64,000 bases of DNA from Roseomonas gilardii subsp. gilardii (GTDB taxonomy: Bacteria > Pseudomonadota > Alphaproteobacteria > Acetobacterales > Acetobacteraceae): contig NZ_CP095554.1 in assembly GCF_023078375.1 (NCBI RefSeq), positions 2,621,001-2,685,000 of the forward strand. Direction: 5' to 3'. The notes beneath the pieces were generated by a model. That model ran no database searches. It saw nothing but the letters and a program-made list of their open reading frames with translations, and was not told where the DNA came from. Made by a program: the position numbers and the translations under genes. This document shows positions 26,760-35,100 of this stretch, in pieces; position 1 is the stretch's first letter; each line of letters begins with the position of its first letter.

Positions 26760-28078
26760 TCCTGCAGCCCGCGTCCCTTGATGCGCGCCAGCTCGGCGGC
26801 ATCCGGCACCTTGTCGGTGAAGTATCCGGCGGCCTTCTTGGCGTCCATCTCCACCTGCGCATCGGGCGGGATCAGCTCCTCGGGGATGGGCACGCGCTCC
26901 ACCACCTCGATGCCGCTGGCGACGATCGGCTCGTATTTCATGTTGCTCATCGAGACGAGCCGGTCGATCCGCGTGATGCCGAGCCAGTGCAGCACATCCG
27001 GCATCAGCTCCTGGAAGCGCATGTCGTGCACGCCCGCCACACCCGCCGTGCAGGCGAAATAGCGGTCGGCACGGTCGCCACCCTCCTGCCGCTTGCGCGC
27101 ATTGTAGACGAGGAACTTCGTCACTTCCCCCAGGGCGCGCCCTTCCTTGCGGTTGTAGACGATGACGCCCACCCCGCCGCGCTGCGCCTGCGCCTCCTCG
27201 ATGCAGACCTCGATCCCATGCGCCAGATAGGGGCGGCAGGTGCAGATGTCGGAGCCGAACACGTCGGAGCCGTTGCACTCGTCATGGATGCGGCAGGCGA
27301 TGCGCGTCTCCGGCTGGCCCAGCTTCGCCGGGTCGCCGAAGAGATAGACGGTCATGCCGCCGATCGGCGGCAGGAAGGTCTTGAGGTCGGGCCGCGTCAC
27401 CAGTTCCGGGAACATGCCGCCGGTCTGCTCGAAGAGGCCACGGCGCAGGTCGTTCTCGGTGATGCCGAAGCGTTCCGCCACCCCCGGCAGCCACCAGACC
27501 GGCTCGATGGCAACCTTGGTCACGCGCGCATCGCCGCTGGCGCCGAGGATCTGCCCATCCGGCTCCAGCCGCCCGGCGCGCATCGCGGCGGTCAGCTCCG
27601 GCATGTTGATATGCGCCTTGGTGACCGCGATGCTCGGCCGGATGTCGCGCCCCGCGGCGATCTCGGCGCCGAAGGCCTCGGTGGTCATGTGGCCCCAGGG
27701 GTCGAGCGAGACGATCCTCGCCGGGTCTCCCCATTGCAGGAAGGGGCCGATCGGTTCGGCCGGGCGGGTGTTGGTCAGGTCCGGCCGGTGCCCGGCGGAA
27801 AGCTGCCCGGCGGCGACGGCCAGGGCGCGGTAGAGCGCATAGGACCCCGCATGGGTGCCAATGGCGTTGCGGTTGCCCTCGCCGGGGGTGGCGATCACCG
27901 GGCCGCGCCGCTGCGGATCGGCGGCGCCCCACTGCACCGGCGGCGCGATCTGGCCGCCGATCCCGGGATGCGAGGTGAGGATGATGGGCCGCGCCGGCCC
28001 GGGCCGGTTGCCGCGGAGGGCCGCCTGCGGCAGCGGCGCGGCGAGCGGGGACGGCACGGTTTCCGGGATCTGGCTCAT
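26756..28078 (-). CDS. URC1-like GTP cyclohydrolase II family protein, uracil catabolism
   Basis: The 440-residue protein has a C-terminal RibA (GTP cyclohydrolase II) fold extended by about 230 residues at the N terminus, the architecture of URC1. The zinc cysteines are kept with RibA spacing: Cys268, Cys279 and Cys281 in HDECNGSDVFGSDICTC. A RibA-like catalytic stretch follows (YNRKEGRALGEVTKFLVYNA). In the URC pathway this homologue opens a pyrimidine ring instead of the guanine imidazole ring. The presence of URC4 and upp in the same operon, and of no rib genes, argues for uracil catabolism over riboflavin synthesis. The ATG at 28078 has a good SD site (AGGGGAG). The operon is divergent from a RutR-like gene. 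Confidence 0.88.
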   Translation of the reverse strand: MSQIPETVPSPLAAPLPQAALRGNRPGPARPIILTSHPGIGGQIAPPVQWGAADPQRRGPVIATPGEGNRNAIGTHAGSYALYRALAVAAGQLSAGHRPDLTNTRPAEPIGPFLQWGDPARIVSLDPWGHMTTEAFGAEIAAGRDIRPSIAVTKAHINMPELTAAMRAGRLEPDGQILGASGDARVTKVAIEPVWWLPGVAERFGITENDLRRGLFEQTGGMFPELVTRPDLKTFLPPIGGMTVYLFGDPAKLGQPETRIACRIHDECNGSDVFGSDICTCRPYLAHGIEVCIEEAQAQRGGVGVIVYNRKEGRALGEVTKFLVYNARKRQEGGDRADRYFACTAGVAGVHDMRFQELMPDVLHWLGITRIDRLVSMSNMKYEPIVASGIEVVERVPIPEELIPPDAQVEMDAKKAAGYFTDKVPDAAELARIKGRGLQE

Positions 28079-28216
28079 CGCGCGAAGCTCCCCTGGCGGG
28101 CGGTTTCCTTCCAGGGCGGGGCTGGCCGGGGGGAGGGGATCTGCACGACGCGCTGGATCATCCGGAAGGGCTCCATGGCGAGGATGGCCGCTCAAGTCAG
28201 GGAGGCTATTGTGACC

Positions 28217-28232
28217 TTGACCGATCGGTCAA
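28217..28232. promoter_or_regulatory. Predicted RutR-type operator
   Basis: TTGACCGATCGGTCAA is a perfect 16-bp palindrome in the 197-base divergent region between the URC operon and the TetR gene. It matches the E. coli RutR site TTGACCAnnTGGTCAA except for the two symmetric inner bases. It lies 44 bases upstream of the regulator start and 139 bases from the URC1 start, so it can control both directions. Confidence 0.75.
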
Positions 28233-28275
28233 CTTGCAAGATGGGCACGGGTCGGCCGCTCTGCGGGGGATCGGA

Positions 28276-28953
28276 ATGGCGAAGCACGCGGAAACGGCAG
28301 GAACCGATGCGGGCGAGGGCAGGCCTGCCTCACGCGAAGGCAGGCGCCAGGCGCTGCGGGCGCAGATCCTGCGGGCTGCGGAGCGCGTCTTCGCCGAGGC
28401 GGGCTTCGCCGGGGCCAGCATGTCGGCCCTGGCCGAAGCCGCCGGGCTGCCGAAGGCCAACCTGCATTACTATTTCGGCACCAAGGAAGCGCTCTACCGC
28501 GCGGTGCTGGACGACATCCTGGCGCTCTGGCTCTCCGCGACCGACGACATCCGCCCCGGCAGCGACCCCGCGACAGCGCTCACCGCCTATATCCGCGCCA
28601 AGATGCGGCATTCGCGCCTGCGGCCCCATGCATCCCGCGTCTTCGCCAATGAGGTGCTGCACGGAGCGCCCCAGTTGCACGGCTTCTTCGCCACGGAATT
28701 GCGGGATCTCGTGGAACAGAAGGCCAAGGTGATGGAGGGGTGGATCGCCGCCGGGCTGATGCACCCGATCGATCCGCGCCACCTCTTCTTCTCCCTCTGG
28801 GCCATGACCCAGACCTATGCGGACTTCGCGGCGCAGATCACCCCGGTGCTGGGCATCCCGGAGATGGACGAACGGAGCTGCGCGGAGGGCGAAGAGACCA
28901 TCCTCAGGCTCATCCTGGGTGCCTGCCTGCCCCGGCGGGACATGCCACCGTGA
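28276..28953 (+). CDS. rutR: TetR family regulator, RutR-like (predicted uracil/thymine-responsive)
   Basis: The 225-residue protein has a TetR N-terminal domain (QILRAAERVFAEAGFAGASM, AEAAGLPKANLHYYFGTKEA). Its ligand domain shares with RutR the stretches YIRAKMRHSRLRPHASRVFANE, here read in parts, then EVLHGAPQLHGFF and MHPIDPRHLFFSLWAMTQ with TYADFAAQ. RutR senses uracil and thymine and, when unliganded, represses pyrimidine-catabolism genes. I chose the ATG at 28276 because GGGGGA is six bases upstream. The gene is divergent from the URC1-URC4-upp operon with a RutR-type palindrome between. The function is inferred from similarity and context. Confidence 0.82.
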   Translation: MAKHAETAGTDAGEGRPASREGRRQALRAQILRAAERVFAEAGFAGASMSALAEAAGLPKANLHYYFGTKEALYRAVLDDILALWLSATDDIRPGSDPATALTAYIRAKMRHSRLRPHASRVFANEVLHGAPQLHGFFATELRDLVEQKAKVMEGWIAAGLMHPIDPRHLFFSLWAMTQTYADFAAQITPVLGIPEMDERSCAEGEETILRLILGACLPRRDMPP

Positions 28954-29063
28954 AGGCGAAAAGGCCACAGGGCGCGCGAAAAGCCCTGGGGCAGAACAAA
29001 CGCTTAATACAACCTTTGCGGCACGGTAACGCCGATGATACACCTCGGATGTGACGAAAATCC

Positions 29064-30140
29064 TTGGGATCCGCCTTGGCGAGCAAGATTACGCGAAGGA
29101 AAGCCATCTGGGCGATAGGTTCTTTCGCCGTCTCGCGTAACGCGGTGGCAGCTTCCCTGCATCGTCCATTGTCTGATGATTTCGCGAAGGGCTGGCACGC
29201 CTTCGCCCGGCACTTCCTTTCGGCCGAGGGCCGGGTGGTCGATACCGCCAATGGCGGGATCACCCATTCCGAAGGGCAGGGATGGGCGATGCACTTCGCC
29301 CTCCGGGCCGGCGACCGGCCCCGCTTCGAGCGAATCGCCGAATGGACACAGGAGAACCTCCGTCTCGGGCCGCATGGCCTGCATGCCTGGCGCGGCACGG
29401 CCAGCGACGGCAGCGAGGATCCCAACAACGCCACGGATGGCGACCTGTTCATCGCCTCGGCGCTGATCCTGGCCGGCGAGCAATGGGGGCGGCCGGACTG
29501 GCGCGCGAGCGGCCTCGCCACCGCGCAGGACATCCTCCGGATGCTGCCGCGCCGGGTCGGCGGCCGGCTCGTCCTGCTGCCGGGGCTGCAGGGCTTCGAG
29601 CGGGGCGGGGAGGTCGTGGTGAACCCGTCCTACTACGCCTTCCCGATGCTGCGCATCCTGGCCCGGGCGCTGCCCGATCCGCTCTGGCTCGACCTGGCCG
29701 CGGATGGCCTGGCCCTGCTGCGGGATTCCTGCTTCGGCCCCCACGGCCTGCCCGCCGACTGGGTCGCGGTGTCCCGGACGGATGGGCGCGTGACGCCGGC
29801 GGAAGGCTGGCCTGCCCGCTTTTCCTACGATGCCGTCCGGGTGCCGCTCTGGCTCGGCTGGGCCGGCCTGGTGGAGGAGCCGGGCCTGCGCGGCCCGGCG
29901 GCCTTCTGGGCCGATGCGCCACGCCCGCCGCCCGCCTGGGTGGATCTGCGCAGCGGGGAAGGCGGGCCGGACCCGGCCCTGCCCGGCATGGTGGCCGTGG
30001 CCGATCTGGCGATGCGGCGCGCCGGCCTGTCCTTGGCGGCCAGCCGTCCTGACGGACTCTCCCGCCCGCCCATGCGGGACGACAACTACTATTCGGCGGC
30101 GCTGAGCCTTCTCGTCGCCCTGGCGGATCGCCCGGCATGA
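29064..30140 (+). CDS. bcsZ: Endo-beta-1,4-glucanase, glycoside hydrolase family 8 (cellulose operon)
   Basis: The GH8 enzyme of about 358 residues has the catalytic acid in THSEGQGWAMHFAL and the catalytic aspartate region NNATDGDLFIASALILAG, as in BcsZ/CMCax. The N terminus ITRRKAIWAIGSFAVS followed by NAVAA looks like an export signal with a twin-arginine-like start. The start codon is uncertain: TTG at 29064 or 29076, neither with a strong SD site. A periplasmic cellulase is needed for proper cellulose export and lies first in this operon, as cmcax does in Komagataeibacter. The 110-base region upstream is AT-richer than the rest and probably holds the operon promoter. Confidence 0.9.
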   Translation: MGSALASKITRRKAIWAIGSFAVSRNAVAASLHRPLSDDFAKGWHAFARHFLSAEGRVVDTANGGITHSEGQGWAMHFALRAGDRPRFERIAEWTQENLRLGPHGLHAWRGTASDGSEDPNNATDGDLFIASALILAGEQWGRPDWRASGLATAQDILRMLPRRVGGRLVLLPGLQGFERGGEVVVNPSYYAFPMLRILARALPDPLWLDLAADGLALLRDSCFGPHGLPADWVAVSRTDGRVTPAEGWPARFSYDAVRVPLWLGWAGLVEEPGLRGPAAFWADAPRPPPAWVDLRSGEGGPDPALPGMVAVADLAMRRAGLSLAASRPDGLSRPPMRDDNYYSAALSLLVALADRPA

Positions 30141-30206
30141 GCGCGCCGTCCCGCCCCCTCGCTCTTTGCATTGCACATGCCCCCGGCCGGTCGAGAGGCG
30201 CCTCGC

Positions 30207-31326
30207 ATGGATGACAAGTCTGATGTGCTGCGCGTGGCGGAAGCCCTGGGCACGACGGGCATGAGGTACCGGAACTTCAGCAACGAGGCCGTGCGCCGCA
30301 ACCCACCGGTCCGGCCGGCCCCGGTGGAAGCGCCGCCATCCGATGCCGCGCCGGCCGCGCCGGCCCAAGTGGCCACGGCACCCATGCCGCCGATGCCCGC
30401 ACCGGCCGTGCCGGCAGCGGCACAGTTTCCTGTCCAGCCTCCCGGCCCGCCTTCCGCGCAATGGATTTCCCAGGGCCAGTCCCCGAACCCGGACCCTGCC
30501 GGCATGCCCCTCCCGCCGCCCGCTTCCAGCCCGCCGCTGCACGACGCGCCGCCCGTACCGGCATCCTGGCCTCTGCCAGCCATGACTTCCGCAATACCCC
30601 CGGCCATGCCTCCGAACGGTTTTCCGGGAACCCCCAGGGAACCCCCCAGGGAAGCCAGCCGGCCTGGCCCGCCTCCGCGCCGCCCCCGCCGGCCGCTGTC
30701 TGGGAGGCGCAGCGGGCCCCGCTCCATCCTGCCCCGCTGCCCGCTGTCCCGCCCATGGCTCCACACGCACTCCCCCAGGCGCTCCCCCAGCCGGAACATC
30801 CCATGTTCCATCCATCGCAGCCGGTCCCGGCACCGCACCGGCCGCCCGCCGCTCCGGCCAGTGCCGCCGCGTGGCCGCCGGGCCATGGCTATCCGCCGCC
30901 CTTCCAGGGCGCGCCTCCCCCCGGTTTTCCCCCCCCCCCGGTTTTCCCCCACCGGGCGCGGGCGCCCATCTCCCTGTGCCACCTCCGGCCCCGCCCTGGC
31001 CTCCGGGGGCCGAAGCGGGTTTCGCCGCGCCGCCCCCGGCCATGCCGGGCTGGCCGGACCCCGCCCGCAACCCGCCCGCCGCGTCCTGGCCGCCGCCCCC
31101 GGCCATGCCGGCGGGCCCCGCGCCCATGGCGGCCGACAATCCGGCACCCGCGCCGCCGCGTACCGTCGAGGTGGATTTCGCGCTCTTCGCCGCCGTGGAC
31201 CACGCCATGGCGGATCTGCGCGCCTCGGTGAAGGTGCCGCAGCCGGGCACCGGCAGCCTCTCGGAACTGCTGCGCGGCATCGCCAACGCGACGGCGCCCC
31301 ATCCCTTCCCCCCGGACCAAAGGTAG
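30207..31326 (+). CDS. Proline-rich cellulose-synthesis accessory protein (two frameshifts in the sequence)
   Basis: The start MDDKSDVLRVAEALGTTGMR and RYRNFSNEAVRR resembles the short conserved N-terminal motif of BcsR/BcsP/CcpAx-type accessory proteins. A long disordered Pro/Ala-rich middle follows. A conserved-looking C terminus (VDFALFAAVDHAMADLRASV, GSLSELLRGIAN) ends the protein. Two frame breaks, at 30626-30640 and in the 11-C run at 30929-30939, are each cured by one added base, giving about 373 residues. It lies between the GH8 gene and bcsQ, the place of ccpAx in Komagataeibacter. I infer a role in placing or activating the synthase; the family name (BcsO, BcsP or BcsH/CcpAx) is unresolved. 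Confidence 0.7.
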
Positions 31327-31333
31327 GCCGAGC

Positions 31334-32134
31334 GTGCCGCTGATCTGCATGGCATCGCCGAAGGGCGGGGTGGGCAAGACCACCCTGGCGGCGAACATCG
31401 CCCACAACCTTTCCCGGGCCGGACGCCGCGTCCTGGTCATGGATTTCGACCCGCAGAACGCGCTGCGGCTGCATTTCGGCCTGTCCATCGGCGACCAGGC
31501 CGGCTGGGCCACGGGCCTGCCCGAGCGGCCCGACTGGCACCGGGCGCTGCGGCAGACGGGCTCGGGCGTCGCGCTCCTGCCCTTCGGCGTGATCGACCTG
31601 GCGCGGGCGCTGGCGCTGGACGGGCTGCTCGGCCGCCAGCCGGAACTGCTGCTCGGCCCCATGCGGGCCATGCTGGCCGACGAGACGCTGCTGATCGTGG
31701 CGGACCTGCCGCCCGGCCCCTCGCGCAGCCTGGCCCTGCTGGCGCCGCTGGCGAATCTCGTGGTCTGCGTCCTCAAGGCCGAGGCGATGAGCGCCGCCCT
31801 GATGCCGGAGGTCGAGAGCGGCCGCTTTTCCGGCATCGGCCTGGGCACCGTCGATACGCACCGGCTGCGGGTGGTGATCAACGAGGTGGACCTGCAGTCG
31901 CGCCTGTCCCGGGCGGCAGCGGAGGCGGTGGCGCGGCATGCCGGCTGGCGCCTGCTGGGCGCGGTGAGCCGGGACGAGGCGGTGATGGAAAGCCTCGCCT
32001 GCCAGCGCCTCGTGGCCGACCATGCGCCGCAGTCCCGCGCCGCCAACGACCTGCGGGAGGTGGCGGAGGCGATCGCCGCCTGCATCCCCGTCCAGCAGCA
32101 GCCCGTGCCCGTCAGCATGTGGGGGGGGCGATGA
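31334..32134 (+). CDS. bcsQ: BcsQ-like ParA/MinD family ATPase of cellulose operon
   Basis: The 266-residue protein starts at GTG 31334 with a deviant Walker A motif ASPKGGVGKTTLAANIAHNL, then VLVMDFDPQNALRLHFGLS and a Walker-B-like LLIVADLPPGPSRSLALL. This is the BcsQ (YhjQ) subgroup. In E. coli BcsQ is needed for polar cellulose secretion and forms a complex with BcsR and BcsE. The stop overlaps the ATG of bcsAB, so translation is coupled. No bcsE or bcsG genes are seen, so this operon mixes an Acetobacter-type core with a BcsQ subunit. Confidence 0.9.
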   Translation: MPLICMASPKGGVGKTTLAANIAHNLSRAGRRVLVMDFDPQNALRLHFGLSIGDQAGWATGLPERPDWHRALRQTGSGVALLPFGVIDLARALALDGLLGRQPELLLGPMRAMLADETLLIVADLPPGPSRSLALLAPLANLVVCVLKAEAMSAALMPEVESGRFSGIGLGTVDTHRLRVVINEVDLQSRLSRAAAEAVARHAGWRLLGAVSRDEAVMESLACQRLVADHAPQSRAANDLREVAEAIAACIPVQQQPVPVSMWGGR

Positions 32135-35100
32135 ACCGTCTCGCGCAGTTCTTCGAACGTCTCTCGCGCGGCCGCGCCGGGGTGCTCCTGCTCACGGCGG
32201 CGGGGCTGCTGCTCGCCATCCCCTTCGTCGTGGCACCCCTGGAGGCCCAGCAGCAGGCCTGGCTGGCCATCGCCTGCTTCCTCGTCTTCCTGCTGGCCTC
32301 GCGGCTCAAGGGACGGGGGGCGAACTTCTTCCTCGTCATGCTCTCGGTGCTGATCTCGGCGCGCTACCTCTACTGGCGCCTGACCGACACGCTCGATTTC
32401 TCGGGCTTCTGGGCGCCCTTCCTCGGCACGGGCCTGCTGCTGGCCGAACTCTATGCGGTGATCGCGCTGCTGCTCGCCTATCTCCAGTCGATCTGGCCGC
32501 TGGAGCGCAAGCCGGTGCCGCTGCCGGACGATCCGGCGGAATGGCCCGTGCTCGACATCTACATCCCGACCTACAACGAGCCGCTCTCGGTGGTGAAGCC
32601 GTCCGTCTTCGGCGCGCTGGCCATGGACTGGCCGAAGGACAAGATGAACGTCTACATCCTCGATGACGGGCGGCGCGAGGAGTTCCGCGCCTTCGCCGAG
32701 GATATCGGCTGCGGCTACATGATCCGTCCCGACAACAAGGGTGCCAAGGCCGGCAACATCAACCACGCCCTGACCCGGACGAAGGGCGAGTTCATCCTCA
32801 TCTTCGACTGCGACCACGTGCCGGTGCGCGCCTTCCCGCAGATGACGCTGGGCTGGATGCTGCGCGACCCGAAGATCGGCATGCTGCAGACGCCGCACCA
32901 CTTCTACAGCCCCGATCCCTTCGAGCGGAACCTCGCCTCCGGCCTGCGCGTGCCCAACGAGGGCCTGCTCTTCTACGGGCTGATCCAGTCGGGCAACGAC
33001 CTCTGGAACGCGACCTTCTTCTGCGGCTCCTGCGCCGTGATCCGGCGGACGGCGCTGGAGGAGGTGGGCGGCGTGCCGCACCAGACGGTGACGGAGGACT
33101 GCCACTGCTCGCTGAAGATGCAGCGGCGCGGCTGGCGCACCGCCTATCTCCGCCTGCCCCTGGCGGCCGGCCTCGCGACGGAGCGCCTCGCGCTGCATAT
33201 CGGCCAGCGCATGCGCTGGGCGCGCGGCATGATCCAGATCTTCCGCGTGGACAACCCCTTCCTCGGCGGCGGCAAGCTGAGCTGGACGCAGAAGTTCTGC
33301 TACGTCTCCTCGATGTGGCACTTCATGTTCCCGCTGCCACGCTTCGTCTTCCTGACCTCGCCGCTGGCCTTCCTGATCTTCGGGCAGAACCTGATCGCCG
33401 CCTCGCCGCTGGCCATCGCCGCCTATGCCGGGCCGCATGTGATCCACGCCGTGGCCACCAACAGCCGCCTGCAGGGCTCCGTGCGGCATTCCTTCTGGTC
33501 GGAGATCTACGAGACCGTGCTGACGCTCTGGCTGCTGCCGGTGATGCTGGCGACGCTGCTCGACCCGAAGAAGGGCAAGTTCAATGTCACCGACAAGGGC
33601 GGCGTGCTGGAGGAAGGCTTCTTCGACGTGCGCGCCGTCTATCCCAATGCCGTGCTGGCGCTGGTGATGTTCGGCGGCCTGCTCCTCGGCATCTGGGGCC
33701 TCCTGAGCAGCGGCACGGGCACGCTGGCCTTCCAGGCCTATGCGCTGAACACGCTCTGGCTGTCGCTGTCGCTCTTCATCGTGCTGGCCGGGATCGCGGT
33801 GGGGCGCGAGCGGCGCCAGGTGCGGGAACGCGCCCGCGTCTCGGCCCGGCTCCCGGCCTCGGTGGTGCTGCCGGATGGCCGGGTGCTGGAGGGGCACAGC
33901 GTGGACCTCTCGCTGGGCGGCGCCGCGATCGAGGTCGCCGCCCCGGACAACATCGCCCCCGATCAGCCGCTGGTGCTGGACGTGGCGGTGGGGCCGGACC
34001 GCGTTTCCCTGCCGGCCCAGGCGCTGCGCTGGCAGAACAACAAGCTCCAGCTCCGCTTCACGCCGCAGAACCTGCGCGACGAGGGCAACATCACCCGCGT
34101 CGTGCTCTGCCGCGCCGATAGCTGGCTGCACTGGGACAGCGTGCGCCGCGACCGGCCGATGCGGGCGCTCTACGAGGTGGGCGTCAGCATCCGGGGCCTG
34201 TTCCGCGGCGACAGCCAGCTTTCCCTGCGCCGCAACCGCCGCCCGGTGCCGGGTGGCAAGGCCCGCCGCCCGGGCGCGCAGCGTGCCGCCCTGCTGCTCG
34301 GCCTGGGCCTGGGCGTGAGCGCGGCGGCGGCACAGCCCGCGCCGCCGCCCCCGCGCCCGGTGACAAGGCAGGCCGCGCCCGCGCCGGCATGGACCTCCCC
34401 CGACCTGCCCGCGCCCGCCGAGCCTCCGGCCGCCGCCTCGCAACCGGTCCAGGACGGTGTCCAGGAGCCGGGCCATGGGGGGGGGCAGGGAGCGGTCCAG
34501 GGGGCAGTCCAGGGATCGCCCGGCGCGGCGGTCCCGGCCGCCGCGTCCCAGGGCCGGGTCCTGCGCCGCACCCTGCGCGAGCTCGGCCTGCAATCGCCGA
34601 TGCAGCTCCGGGGCCTGACCGACCTTCAGGGCGTGCTCTTCGGGGTGCGGGAGGACGAGGTGGTGACAGGCGCGCGGCTCGTGCTGCGCGGCGCCACCAG
34701 CCCGGCGCTGATCCCGGAACTGTCGCAGATCGCGGTGACGCTGAACGAGCAGTTCATCGGCGCCATCACGCCGGAGCGCGCGCGGCCGAGCTTCGGGCCG
34801 CTGGAATTCCCCATCAACCCGGTCTTCTTCGCCGATACCAACCGGCTGAACTTCCGCTTCACCGGCCGCTATGCCGCGGAGTGCAACGACCCGCTCTCGG
34901 GGCTGCTCTGGTCCACCATCTCGGACCAGTCCGTGCTGGAGATCACGACCGAGCACCTGGCCATGCCGCGCGACCTGGCGCGGCTGCCAGCGCCCTTCTT
35001 CGACCGGGTGCAACTGCGCGCGCCGCTGGTCCTGCCCTTCGTGGTGCCGGCCGAGGCGAGCAACGACCTGGCGCGGGCGGCGCTGATCGCCTCCTCCTGG

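Noticed and set aside
26756-28078. Riboflavin gene ribA
   Set aside because: The long N-terminal extension, the coupled URC4 gene and upp, and the lack of other rib genes favour the URC1-type role.
31334-32134. Chromosome or plasmid partition protein ParA
   Set aside because: The Walker A family is shared, but there is no parB or parS nearby and the gene overlaps bcsAB, so BcsQ is the better call.
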